A DNA stretch of 64,000 bases from Pleurocapsa sp. FMAR1. GTDB taxonomy: Bacteria; Cyanobacteriota; Cyanobacteriia; Cyanobacteriales; Xenococcaceae. The DNA is taken from the NCBI RefSeq assembly GCF_963665995.1, contig NZ_OY762512.1, positions 62,001 to 126,000 on the forward strand, in the 5' to 3' direction. The notes beneath the pieces are model-generated. The model searched no databases. It was not told where the DNA came from and was given only the letters and a program-made list of their open reading frames with translations. A program made the translations under genes and the position numbers. Below are positions 38,483 to 47,843 of this stretch, piece after piece (the stretch's first letter is position 1; each line of letters starts with the position of its first letter).

Positions 38483-38796
38483 GATGTCCCACTGACAATG
38501 GGGAATATGTTGAGTAGCCGAGTGAGGAGAAATCTCTCACGCTCGGTTTCGGACGGGAGGGGTGTAGTGGTAACACTCACCTCGACCTTTCTACTTTAAC
38601 CCATATCCTAGTGTCAGTTCAGGTTACATTGCGGTTTTATCTCCGCCTTCTCCTGGAGTTTCATACATTCCTATTTTCTAGGAATTCCTAAACCCGACGA
38701 ACCGCACAATTTATACGTTTTTATTCAATAATTGTACCATGAATACTACATCAAAAGTCGCCGTTCTACGGCGAGGCTTTAGACCCAAAATTATCG

Positions 38797-38844
38797 GTAA
38801 ATCCGCTGGCTATGTCTACGTTGGTTCAAATCCAACTCGGCTCA
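38797..38844 (+). tRNA. 3' half of tRNA-Tyr (GTA), probable attachment-site scar
   Basis: From the anticodon GTA onward it reads GTAAATCCGCTGGCTATGTC, then TACGTTGGTTCAAATCCAAC and TCGGCTCA: the 3' anticodon stem, the long class II variable arm, the T arm (GTTGG-TTCAAAT-CCAAC), seven acceptor bases and the discriminator A. This matches cyanobacterial tRNA-Tyr. The 5' half (acceptor, D arm, GCGGA stem) is absent; upstream bases do not pair. Anticodon-to-3'-end is exactly the stretch duplicated by tRNA-targeting integrases. Confidence 0.7.
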
Positions 38845-38860
38845 TACCATCTATATGTAA

Positions 38861-38884
38861 AAAAGAGGCTTTAAGCCTCTTTTC
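38861..38884 (+). terminator. Rho-independent terminator after the tRNA fragment
   Basis: AAAAGAGGCTTTAAGCCTCTTTT, an almost perfect palindrome with A-run before and T-run after. It may serve both the former tRNA-Tyr (plus strand) and, in reverse, ndhH, whose stop is at 39043. Confidence 0.7.
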
Positions 38885-39042
38885 TTATTGTTTATTGGAT
38901 ATTGATTTACCAAAGGATAACAATCGATATCTAGAAGTCGATCGCCAAAAATGTCGTTACCGTTTTGACTTGTGAAATATTTTCCCAAAAAAATAAGATG
39001 AGACTTGCCCACCTTACAAAAACGTTTATTTTTTTTTTGAAT

Positions 39043-40227
39043 CTAGCGATCAACTGAACCCATAATGATATCTATACTGCCAAGAATAGGCATGATGTCT
39101 GCTAATTTAACTCCCTTGAGTATATTTGGCAGAATTTGTAGGTTATTAAAGTCAGGGGCGCGAATTTTCCAACGCCAAGGAAAGACATTATCATTGCCAA
39201 CAATAAAGATTCCTAGTTCACCCTTGCCACTTTCTAGGCGAACATAGTGTTCTCCTTCAGGTATTTTGAACGTCGGCGCAACTTTCTTGGCTATATACTG
39301 ATACTCAAAGTCGTTCCACTTAGATTTGCGTCCCTCGTCCATCCTGCGTGCTTCAAGGTTTTCATAAGCACCGCCTGGAATACCTTTTAGAGCTTGACGA
39401 ATAATTTTAATCGATTCGCGCATTTCACGGATACGCACCAAATAACGGGCAAAACAATCTCCCGCAGTTTCCCAATGTATATCCCAGTCGAAGTCGTCAT
39501 AGCATTCATAGTGATCTACTTTGCGTAAGTCCCATTTAACCCCAGAAGCTCTTAACATTGGTCCTGATAAACCCCAGTTAATAGCTTGCTCACGGCTAAT
39601 TGTTCCTACCCCTTCAACGCGACGACGAAAAATAGGATTATTGGTAATTAGCTTTTCATACTCATCAATCTTGGGATCGAAGTAATCACAAAAATCTTCA
39701 CATTTGTCGATCCAACCGTAGGGTAAATCAACAGATACTCCACCAATACGGAAATAATTATTGTTAATTAATCTTTGTCCAGTAGCAGCTTCCCATAAAT
39801 CATAAATCAACTCCCGTTCACGGAAAATATAAAAGAAGGGAGTTTGTGCGCCCACATCTGCCATAAATGGACCTAACCACAGTAAATGATTAGCAATGCG
39901 GTTTAACTCTAGCATGATCACCCGAATATACTGGGCGCGCTTGGGTACTTCAATACCAGCTAGCTTTTCGGGGGCATTGACTGTAATTGCTTCATTAAAC
40001 ATCCCCGCAGCATAGTCCCAACGGCTTACATAAGGAACATACATAACGCTGGTGCGGTTTTCGGCAATCTTCTCCATACCTCGATGAAGATAACCGATTA
40101 CGGGTTCACAATCGATTACATCTTCCCCATCAAGAGTTACAATCAGGCGTAAAACGCCGTGCATTGAAGGATGATGAGGTCCCATGTTGAGAATCATGGG
40201 TTCGGTTCTAGTTTCTATCTGTGCCAT
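39043..40227 (-). CDS. ndhH: NAD(P)H-quinone oxidoreductase subunit H
   Basis: A 394-residue NdhH, the 49-kDa-like subunit of thylakoid NDH-1, which lines the quinone cavity in cyclic electron flow and respiration. Features: [17 protein letters not shown] at the N-terminus, [60 protein letters not shown] and DIIMGSVDR at the end. Length is typical. It is a single gene here and marks intact core genome to the right of the tRNA scar. Confidence 0.97.
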   Translation of the reverse strand: MAQIETRTEPMILNMGPHHPSMHGVLRLIVTLDGEDVIDCEPVIGYLHRGMEKIAENRTSVMYVPYVSRWDYAAGMFNEAITVNAPEKLAGIEVPKRAQYIRVIMLELNRIANHLLWLGPFMADVGAQTPFFYIFRERELIYDLWEAATGQRLINNNYFRIGGVSVDLPYGWIDKCEDFCDYFDPKIDEYEKLITNNPIFRRRVEGVGTISREQAINWGLSGPMLRASGVKWDLRKVDHYECYDDFDWDIHWETAGDCFARYLVRIREMRESIKIIRQALKGIPGGAYENLEARRMDEGRKSKWNDFEYQYIAKKVAPTFKIPEGEHYVRLESGKGELGIFIVGNDNVFPWRWKIRAPDFNNLQILPNILKGVKLADIMPILGSIDIIMGSVDR

Positions 40228-40611
40228 AAATCAGCAATATTTCTATGATTAAGAAATGAATTAGTTCTTACCTGCTACTAGTTATCTATCTTATCTAGTT
40301 TCTGGACGGGATAGAAACTTAAACTGATTGTTTGAGCAAAAATTTCAACTTGTTATTTGTTTGGCTGGGTTTGCTGCTGTGCTACGTATAAAGCGATCGC
40401 AATTACGAAAATTTTATTAAATTCAAGATTTGAATATTACTGCATTACGCTTAATCTACAATCTATAAATTATTTAATTCACGACCTTTAGCTGTTGTTG
40501 ATCTTATCTCTGTGTCTTTAACTGAAATATGCTCAAATCATTTTTTTGCTTTTTAGGTTAATTACCTATGGAATCTTGGGTACTATACGGACAGTCTCAT
40601 AAAGGTGAATC

Positions 40612-41744
40612 ATGTATCGGGCTAATAAAGAGCGTACTGGAATTTATAAAACTCAAGGTCTTCGCAACTTAAGGGGAATAAAGTGGAAGCTACTAATAGA
40701 TTCTAATCCAGAAATAATCCCATCAAATACTGGTCTTAACTGTCCTTTAGTTATTACTGATCGAGTAATTTATCTATGTAATAAAAAAGGATATTTGTAT
40801 GCAATAAATGCTCAAATTGGAGAATAAAAATAGGTAGTACTAGCATAGATAATTTAATATTACATAATCAAACAATCTACGCTAGTGAAAAGAATGGAAA
40901 CCTTTACGCAATAAGTATTGAAACACGGAGGATAAAGTGGAGGTCATCAATCAATTTTATTCGCTATTCCAATCCAGTAATTTACAATAATGTTCTTTAC
41001 GCTAATTGTATAGATGGAAATCTTTATGCTTTAGATGTGGAGACTGGTCAGGAAAAATGGAGATTTAAAACTATTAAAGATATGGCCGTAACTCCTCCTA
41101 CATTGAGAAATGGAGTTCTTTATATTGGTAGTGAGAATGGTAATATTTATGCCGTAGATGTTAATACAAGGCAAAAAAAATGGAAATTTGAAATAGGTCA
41201 ATTAAGATGGCTATTTTCCCTTCCTGTTATAGTTAATAATGTGGTTTATATAGGAGTTAAAAATAGTATTATCTATGCCATAGATGCTGAAGAGGGAACA
41301 GAAATCTGGCAATCTCAGATAGAGGATACATATTACCTTTCTCCGTTATGCCCACTAGTAGTTGACGACGAGTTTATCTATATAGGGATAGGCATTGGTT
41401 CTCTGTGTGCGATAAATATTAAAAGCCAGGAAAAATCATGGCAGAAATTAGGGCGTGCTATTCAACGAATCAACAGTATTTCACTAGCAGATGGAATTAT
41501 TTATTGTGAGCGTTCAGGAGCTATCAATGCAATTGAAGCAGAATCGGGAAAAGAGTTATGGGAGTTTGCTGCACCCGAACCCGATTGGTGGATCTTAAAA
41601 CCTAATCTCTGGCTACCTCAAATATTCAATAACTTAAGTAAGAGATTTGCAGGAAGCTCAACAATCCAATTTTCTTCTCCTGTAATTGCTGATAAAGTCA
41701 TCTACACTTTCTGCGATAATGGATATTTATATGCTTTACATTAA
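40612..41744 (+). pseudogene. PQQ-type beta-propeller repeat protein, frameshifted
   Basis: Two ORFs (40612-40827 and 41037-41744) are joined by a third frame that reads WRIKIGSTSIDNLILHNQTI and IKWRSSINFIRYSNPVIYNN. Together they give about 375 residues of repeats of the type VLYANCIDGNLYALDVETGQEKWRF, the W-type PQQ/quinoprotein-like blades. One frameshift near 40820 (QIGE-stop versus NWRIKIG) splits them. It may be a sensor-like propeller linked to the kinase that starts 69 bases later. There is no signal peptide. Confidence 0.75.
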
Positions 41745-41812
41745 GTTTAAATCGTACATTTATAATTGAATTAATCATATAGAAAGCAAGTTATTTCAGA
41801 CATATCTTAAAA

Positions 41813-42158
41813 ATGCAGCATGAGTTAGAAAAACTAATAGTAGAGCAATATCGGATTATAGATTTTTTGGGAGCAGGTCTAGGCGGGGAAACTTACAAAG
41901 CACTCGATCTTAAAAACGAACAATTAGTAGCTTTAAAGGTTTTATCTCTACAGCAGACAAGCAACTGGAAAATATTAGAAATGTTTGAAAGAGAAGCTAG
42001 TATTCTCGCTCAATTAAAACATCCTAGAATTCCTGATTATCTAATTATTTTCAGATAGATAATACCCACGAAAAACACTGGTATTTAGTTCAAAAATTCA
42101 TCTCTGGGAAATCTCTTTTTACTTTAGTAGAAAATAGTTGGCGGACAACTGAAGCTGG
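41813..42158 (+). pseudogene. Ser/Thr protein kinase, N-terminal lobe remnant
   Basis: MQHELEKLIVEQYRIIDFLG, then GAGLGGETYKA (glycine loop) and VALKVL (ATP-binding Lys), FEREASILAQLKHPRIPDYL. A frameshift at about 42045 ends the ORF with IIFR; the next frame continues FQIDNTHEKHWYLVQKFISG and LVENSWRTTEA up to the IS. HRD, DFG and the rest of the catalytic lobe are absent. The matching C-terminal membrane part lies beyond the IS at 44726. Confidence 0.8.
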
Positions 42159-42334
42159 TTGACTGACAAAAGATGAAGAGAAAAACCTGAGAATAGAGAT
42201 TCAGTAAAGAGTTGAGGGATTGACACAAAGCAAGGGGAGTCAGCACTCTGAGATTAGATACCACTCATAATTTCAGAATACTGTGAATCAAAACTCCCGT
42301 CTCTACAATGCCTTGAATCAATGGATGAGTCAAT

Positions 42335-42955
42335 AGAAGTTTGAAGACAGAAGTATGAAGGCGCGAAGTTTCAAGTTTGTTCGAGGGCTTGTACCTCATA
42401 CGAAGGAAGAAGTTTGAAGTTTGAAGGAAGAAGGAATTCGGAATTCGGGAAGGATTTTTTGTAGCTCATACCTCACACCTCATACTTCGCGCCTTCATAC
42501 CTCATACACAGGGCTATCGCCCAGATCGTCCGTCCTTCGGACGACTTCGATGCTTCGCATCGTGTAGGGCGAAGCCCTGGTACCTCTACCAAACTAAGAG
42601 CGATCGTGAACGACGGGGCTTGCAACTATAGTGGAACAAAGGACTTGTCCGCATGTAGGAGGAAGTAGCTGTTTACGAAGTTTGAAGGAAGAAGTTTGAA
42701 GGAAGAAGGAAGAAAGATTTTTTGTACCTCATACGAAGGAAGAAGTAGCTGTTTTACTTCATACTTCATACCTCATACTTCATACTTCATGCAGCTGTTT
42801 TACTTCATACACGGACTCTCTGTCCGTCGCCGTTCCCGAGGAGACGTCGGAACGCAGAGAGCGTTCACCTCACACTTCGCGCCACAGGGCTATCGCCCAG
42901 ATCGTCCGTCCTTCGGACGACTTCGATGCTTCGCATCGTGTAGGGCGAAGCCCTG
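42335..42955 (+). mobile_element. 621-bp non-autonomous element, copy 1
   Basis: Starts AGAAGTTTGAAGACAG and ends GAAGCCCTG. Bounded by GTCAAT on the left and GTCAAG on the right, a near-perfect 6-bp duplication of the target. Purine-rich GAAGGAAGAAG and pyrimidine-rich CTTCATACCTCATAC tracts alternate with two identical 71-bp hairpin modules (42509-42579 and 42885-42955). No transposase, and the internal ORF of about 90 codons is repeat translation. Confidence 0.8.
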
Positions 42956-43516
42956 GTCAAGCTACTGACTGGTTACATTTATGTCATCTTCAAACTTGTA
43001 TTTGGATGATAATTGCTTTAATACACACGGGCAATGTCAACCTGACAAAATGGTCGATGTACATCCCTGGTCGAGGGAAGTTGGCTGGGGGTAGACAGAG
43101 ACGTATTCAGCGTTGGCTAAACAATCCTCGAATCAATGTCCATCGAATCAGAAAGTCCTTGGTCAAAGCAGCACTTGATGATTGGTCAGAATCAAAAATA
43201 TTTTTGGCATTAGACACTTCACTGTTCTGGGATGAGTATTGCCTTGTGCGGCTTTGGGTTATTCATCGAGGGAGAGCTTTACCGTTGGTGTGGAGAGTGA
43301 TGAACCATGAAAGTGCTAGTATTTCAGTTACCGATTATCGAGAGATGATTAAGCAGGCACAAGTTAGGCTACGAGAATCAGTTAAGGTAATTTTACTCGC
43401 GGAGCGAGGATTTATACATACCGAATTGATGACCATGCTGACAACTCAACTAGGATGGCATTATCGTCTCCGAATTAAGAGTAATACCTGGATTTGGCGT
43501 GGAAGTTGGTGTCAAC

Positions 43517-44137
43517 AGAAGTTTGAAGACAGAAGTATGAAGGCGCGAAGTTTCAAGTTTGTTCGAGGGCTTGTACCTCATACGAAGGAAGAAGTTTGAA
43601 GTTTGAAGGAAGAAGGAATTCGGAATTCGGGAAGGATTTTTTGTAGCTCATACCTCACACCTCATACTTCGCGCCTTCATACCTCATACACAGGGCTATC
43701 GCCCAGATCGTCCGTCCTTCGGACGACTTCGATGCTTCGCATCGTGTAGGGCGAAGCCCTGGTACCTCTACCAAACTAAGAGCGATCGTGAACGACGGGG
43801 CTTGCAACTATAGTGGAACAAAGGACTTGTCCGCATGTAGGAGGAAGTAGCTGTTTACGAAGTTTGAAGGAAGAAGTTTGAAGGAAGAAGGAAGAAAGAT
43901 TTTTTGTACCTCATACGAAGGAAGAAGTAGCTGTTTTACTTCATACTTCATACCTCATACTTCATACTTCATGCAGCTGTTTTACTTCATACACGGACTC
44001 TCTGTCCGTCGCCGTTCCCGAGGAGACGTCGGAACGCAGAGAGCGTTCACCTCACACTTCGCGCCACAGGGCTATCGCCCAGATCGTCCGTCCTTCGGAC
44101 GACTTCGATGCTTCGCATCGTGTAGGGCGAAGCCCTG
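43517..44137 (+). mobile_element. 621-bp non-autonomous element, copy 2
   Basis: Exactly 1182 bases after copy 1 and, as far as I can read, identical to it over 621 bases. Flanked by GTCAAC on both sides (43511-43516 and 44138-44143). Same orientation as copy 1 and in the same transposase gene. Hairpin modules at 43691-43761 and 44067-44137. Confidence 0.8.
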
Positions 44138-44725
44138 GTCAACCTAAAAACTTTCACTTTCATTTAGCAGAGGCAATTTGCTTACACAACGTACAGATTC
44201 ACAAAGGTGAATTTTCTGGCAAAGTTCATGTGATTCTTGGTCGCAACAACGTTAACGGCGAACTATGGGCAATTGTCAGTAATGAAAAAACTACTCTACA
44301 AACCTTTGCTGAATATGGATTACGTTTTGATATCGAAGCGAATTTTTTAGATGACCAATCTGGTGGTTGGAATGTTCAACGCTCGATGATTCGAGATGTA
44401 TGCGCTTTGTCCCGTTTGTGGTTTATCTTATCTGTGGCTACTCTCTACGTTAGTGCCCAAGGTGTTGAGGTAGTTCGTATTGGCAAACGAAGATGGGTTG
44501 ATACTCATTGGTTTCGTGGTAATAGCTATTTTAGGATTGGTTGGGATTGGGTCAAAGCTGCACTCATTAATGGTTGGAATTTACTTCATTGCGTGACTTT
44601 CTCTAGTAATCAAGATCCCTCACCTGCAATGGCATCACGATCGCAATATCAAAAACGAGCAGATCAGTTGGAGTTCAAAGTTTTAACTTATTCCTACAAT
44701 ATTTCTTGAAAGTTTTGTCAGTCAA

Positions 44726-45107
44726 TCAGGATCTAATGATACGTAGTATTTTAGCTGTTCCAGTAGTAACTGCTTTATCTTATTTTTCGTTCAATTATTT
44801 TTTCTCTACTTTTGGAGTTACCAAGCTTGAAATTAATCAGCAAAACTTTTATTTAACATATAGTTTGTTTGGCTTAAAGCGAAAAATATCTGGTGAGACG
44901 AAATATATTACAAAAGCAGAAATTGGGTATAATTTCTTATCTGGTTACTCTTATGATGAACAATATTATTCACGTTCAGTTGTTGCTAGATGTTTTATTG
45001 TTGAAGGAACAAAGGCTAAACAATTTGGCAGATACATAAAACGAGTTGAAAAAGAATGGTTAATTAAAGAAATCAACTACTTTCTTGATAAGTTGATAAT
45101 TGATTGA
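44726..45107 (+). pseudogene. Ser/Thr kinase, C-terminal membrane part remnant
   Basis: The frame reads IRSILAVPVVTALSYFSFNYFF, then STFGVTKLEINQQNFYLTYSLFGLKRKI and ends EKEWLIKEINYFLDKLIID. A membrane helix followed by FG-x-T-K-LEI and SLFG is the familiar C-terminal module of cyanobacterial serine/threonine kinases. The kinase core between this and the N-lobe (41813-42158) is missing, so insertion of the IS was accompanied or followed by deletion. Confidence 0.75.
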
Positions 45108-45209
45108 TCTATCATCAAGGGTTAATAAAATACTTGTTTTGAGCGAATAGTAAAAATAGGATAAATTCTACTATTCGCTCACTTTTTAAAGATCAACATA
45201 AAAATCATT

Positions 45210-45240
45210 ATTAGACCTCTTGCACGAATATATTTTTTCA
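45210..45240 (+). repeat. Solitary end of the 18912-type MITE
   Basis: ATTAGACCTCTTGCACGAAT followed by ATATTTTTTC is a near copy of the terminal inverted repeat of the element at 18912-19063. No second end is visible nearby. Confidence 0.55.
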
Positions 45241-45277
45241 ACTACAAAGGCAATTTTTACCAGAGGAAAAATGTAGT

Positions 45278-46600
45278 TCAACAATTAACGCAGGCTAAAT
45301 CAGAAACAACCTTCATTTCGATGGGTGAGTAGTCTACAACTTCACCATCCACCACTAAAATACCCTTGTCAGTTAACGGCTCAAGTCGAAAAGCACTAAC
45401 TTTGTAGTATTCCATGTGGGGTAAATCTAAATGTTGACCTTTACCGCAGCGCAACAAGGCTTTGAGTAATTCTAGACGGGATGTTCCTTGACGCATAATT
45501 AGCACATCCATCGCCCCATCGTTTAACTGGGCATGAGGCGTAACGTTCATATCCTCGGCTGCCCAAGGCACATTCATTGCCCAAAGAAAAATAAAATCAG
45601 CTTCAATTACGCGCCATTCTCCTTGGCTAGAGATATTCTTGTCTGAGGGAATATTGCATTCTGGATGAGGAATAAAAGAAAATCTACCTTTATAGGTGCG
45701 TAATAAACTAATCAGCATCAAGGCATATACATCGAACCTTAGAGAACCTAAAAACTTGAGCTTTTCCGACTCAATATCAGCATCGCTAATCAATCCCCAA
45801 GCTAGAGAGAGAAAGCTATAATAGTATTCTTTGCCATTTTGCTTGACCGTAGCCAGATCGAAGGTTTGCTGTCTACCTTTAGCAATCAAAAAAGCAGCGT
45901 TTAAAGGATGATAAGCTTCTTTAGACAATTCCAATAAAGTTTTGCAAAAGCCATTGCCTGTGCCTCCAGGAATGATACCTAAAGGGAGTTTAATTGCCGT
46001 TTCCCAATCTGAACGACTCATCAAATCAGCGATCGCATCATGAATTGTGCCGTCTCCTCCCACAATAACTAGTCCGTCTGTATCTGACAAGTTTAAGTTG
46101 TGAACTAAGTTTTTGGTATCTGCTGCACTACGGGTTTTAGTAACGGTATATTTTAGGTTGCTCTTGTCAAAAAGAGGACGTACCTGCTCAAATATTTGAG
46201 CAGCTTTGTTCTTACCACTAGTGGGGTTAATAACAACCTGTAAATGTCGGGGTTTAACGATGGCATCGACAGGCTTTGCTCTTAGTGTATTGATAATTGC
46301 CCTGTGCCATTGCGATCGCACTTTTAAATTTGGACAAGCAAAACAGTATTCACGCAACACTCTTGGCTGGCTTCTAGCTGAATGATCGGTTTTAGTCAGA
46401 AGATAAGTATGAACTAAGATACAGGGAAAATCTATTTGTTCTTGCTCAACTAAAGAAACACCCACCACGTCTTGAAGAGCCAACTGTTGTTTTTGACCGT
46501 TTTGCAGCCAAAACAAAGTGTCTTTGGTTAAAAATGCAGGTTCTTCAAAATTTTCTGCCCCAAAAGCCAGCTTTTGTTCAAATATGACAGTGTTTTTCAT
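45278..46600 (-). CDS. Diacylglycerol/sphingosine kinase-like lipid kinase
   Basis: A 440-residue protein: an N-terminal ~130-residue PH-like region, then the DAGK catalytic domain with VVINPTSGKNKA, GLVIVGGDGTIHDAIADLM (GGDGT nucleotide loop) and LPLGIIPGGTGNGFCKTL. The C-terminal beta sandwich has LNDGAMDVLIMR and ILVVDGEVVDY. It likely phosphorylates a lipid or a sphingoid-like substrate at the membrane. The N-terminal extension resembles eukaryotic-type sphingosine kinases more than YegS. A decayed C-terminal piece of another DAGK-like gene is at 52595. Confidence 0.85.
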   Translation of the reverse strand: MKNTVIFEQKLAFGAENFEEPAFLTKDTLFWLQNGQKQQLALQDVVGVSLVEQEQIDFPCILVHTYLLTKTDHSARSQPRVLREYCFACPNLKVRSQWHRAIINTLRAKPVDAIVKPRHLQVVINPTSGKNKAAQIFEQVRPLFDKSNLKYTVTKTRSAADTKNLVHNLNLSDTDGLVIVGGDGTIHDAIADLMSRSDWETAIKLPLGIIPGGTGNGFCKTLLELSKEAYHPLNAAFLIAKGRQQTFDLATVKQNGKEYYYSFLSLAWGLISDADIESEKLKFLGSLRFDVYALMLISLLRTYKGRFSFIPHPECNIPSDKNISSQGEWRVIEADFIFLWAMNVPWAAEDMNVTPHAQLNDGAMDVLIMRQGTSRLELLKALLRCGKGQHLDLPHMEYYKVSAFRLEPLTDKGILVVDGEVVDYSPIEMKVVSDLACVNC

Positions 46601-46802
46601 TTAAGTTAATTTTAGATTAAAAAGAATTTAATTTCTCTGAAACTAAAGATTAACAAAAAAAGTTGTGCTTATTTATTTATAGTCATCAATTTAAAATATA
46701 TTTCCAATTTTAGTAAATCTGAAAAGCCAAGCAACAAAGTCTATCTAAACTGAGAGTTAGAGTTGGTTTTCTCTTTATTATATTGTCTGTTTAGATGCTC
46801 AA

Positions 46803-47843
46803 TTATTTCGAGATTTCAGAAGTAAAAATTGGTTTTTTAGGGTAAGAAGCATTAATATTTTGATAAACCTTCTTCAAATCTAGTTTAGATGCCAATTTAT
46901 TAACGAAAACATAAAGCAGTCTACTAGTTACATCTGCCAAAAGATAAGGTTTCTCAACTATCTGTTGATAAATTCTCTGTATTTTTTTGCTCATGATATT
47001 TTCTAATAAATGATGATAAGCCAATCTTCTTTCAAAAGCTGCTAAATTTTGAGCTAAAGCTTCAAGCAATTTACTATCTGTAGAGACACAGTTTTCCTGA
47101 TTGATAAAGCGTTGAGTTATTTCACAAGACTGAGATAGATATTCTGTAGGTTTTCTGGTAGATAGAGAAAGAGAGCGAGTTTGATAATAGTAGTAGGCTT
47201 CGGGAATAAGATAAAAACGTCCTCGATGTCTTAAGCATTCCAAGTAGAAACTAAAATCTTCACCAACGTTTAAAGCTTCATCGTACCAAATATTGTTTTT
47301 AATTAAAAATTCTTTTCTAATTAGAGGTTTTAGATAACCGAGACTCCAGTTGCGTTTAGCACCAATAGAAGATGGGCGATCGCTTGTCACAAATTCTACA
47401 GCATTAATCAGTTTTGCAGAAGATAGATCCTGTGCATTTTCTTGCAAAAGGGTACTCCAATACTTTGTTGCTTGCTCTTGAATAAGCAACAAATTATCTG
47501 CAATCATGTCTACACAGCGTTTTTTCGCTACAGACAATAACCTTTCAAGTCGCTGAGGTGCATACCAATCATCAGAATCCAAAAGTGCAATCCACTGTCC
47601 TTTTGCTTGTTTGATGCCACAGTTGCGTCCATAACTCACGCCGCGATTGTATTTATTGGCAATTATTTTGAGTCTTTTATCGTTAAAGCTACGGGCAATA
47701 TCCACCGTAGAGTCGCTTGAGGCATCATCAATCAATATTATTTCAAAATTACTGTAGGTTTGATTCAAAACAGATTTTAAAGCTTTAGCAATATAATTCT
47801 CGCTATTGTAAGTGGGGATTATTATCGATACTTCTGGATTCAT
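46803..47843 (-). CDS. Family 2 glycosyltransferase
   Basis: A 346-residue GT2 enzyme with GT-A fold motifs: VSIIIPTYNSENYIAKALKS, ILIDDASSDSTVDIA and ALLDSDDWYAPQRLERL (the DxD-type metal site, preceded by NCGIKQAKGQW). No membrane helix is obvious, so it is cytoplasmic or peripheral. The acceptor is unknown; cell-wall or exopolysaccharide synthesis is probable. No other glycan genes adjoin. Confidence 0.88.
   Translation of the reverse strand: MNPEVSIIIPTYNSENYIAKALKSVLNQTYSNFEIILIDDASSDSTVDIARSFNDKRLKIIANKYNRGVSYGRNCGIKQAKGQWIALLDSDDWYAPQRLERLLSVAKKRCVDMIADNLLLIQEQATKYWSTLLQENAQDLSSAKLINAVEFVTSDRPSSIGAKRNWSLGYLKPLIRKEFLIKNNIWYDEALNVGEDFSFYLECLRHRGRFYLIPEAYYYYQTRSLSLSTRKPTEYLSQSCEITQRFINQENCVSTDSKLLEALAQNLAAFERRLAYHHLLENIMSKKIQRIYQQIVEKPYLLADVTSRLLYVFVNKLASKLDLKKVYQNINASYPKKPIFTSEISK

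Larger units (their letters stand above)
35755..38600 (+). mobile_element. Group II intron B, nested in intron A on the opposite strand
   Basis: Begins GTGCGATTCGTTCC at 35755. Domain V lies near 38510-38550 with AGCCGAGTGAGG, loop AGAAAT and CTCTCACGCTCGG (CG bulge). Domain VI follows, and the 3' end CTACTTTAAC falls at 38600. Its flanks join into intron A's domain I. It carries a full maturase with two repeat insertions (36598-36646 and 37778-37828). RNA domains appear complete, so it could still splice if a maturase is supplied. Confidence 0.8.
34287..38707 (-). mobile_element. Group II intron A (minus strand), interrupted by intron B
   Basis: Minus-strand relative of intron I. Its 5' end GTGCGGTTCGTCGGG begins at 38707. 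Domain I continues to 38601 (GGAATTCCTAGAAAATAGG, CCTGAACTGACAC), resumes at 35754 after intron B, and goes on with GACTCCCTATCTGCC, which aligns with intron I around 25930. The broken maturase lies at 35095-34295. The 3' half (domain X onwards, domains V and VI) is lost where intron C begins. When B is removed, the two halves join to match intron I's domain I. Confidence 0.75.
42283..44709 (+). pseudogene. IS4-like transposase in three pieces
   Basis: GTG at 42283 opens MNQNSRLYNALNQWMSQ, then element 1; ATDWLHLCHLQTCIWMIIAL continues to WRGSWCQ with FLALDTSLFWDEYC and LLAERGFIHTEL, then element 2; PKNFHFHLAEAICLHNVQIH continues to the stop with FDIEANFLDDQSGGWNVQRS. Removing the two 627-base insertions (element plus target copy) restores one open frame. 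In LLAERGF the position of the second catalytic Asp (LLADRGF in the other copy) is Glu. Confidence 0.85.
42159..44725 (+). mobile_element. IS element with 13-bp inverted repeats, disrupted twice
   Basis: Inverted repeats TTGACTGACAAAA at 42159-42171 and its complement at 44713-44725. It carries an IS4-like transposase gene. Without the two inserted 621-bp elements and their 6-base target copies the IS would be about 1.3 kb, like the one at 29443. No flanking direct repeat is seen, which fits a deletion of kinase sequence next to the IS. Confidence 0.8.

Noticed and set aside
38739-38975. A 78-codon ORF (MNTTSKVAVLRRGF)
   Set aside because: It is a translation of the tRNA-Tyr fragment and the following terminator.
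42696-42968. A 90-codon ORF repeated almost identically at 43878-44147
   Set aside because: It is translation of the 621-bp repetitive element (simple GAAG/CTTCATAC tracts and hairpins), without a ribosome site or protein-like composition.
43006-43599. Possible separate 197-residue protein
   Set aside because: It is the middle piece of the IS4-like transposase, with its last ~25 codons read from the inserted 621-bp element.
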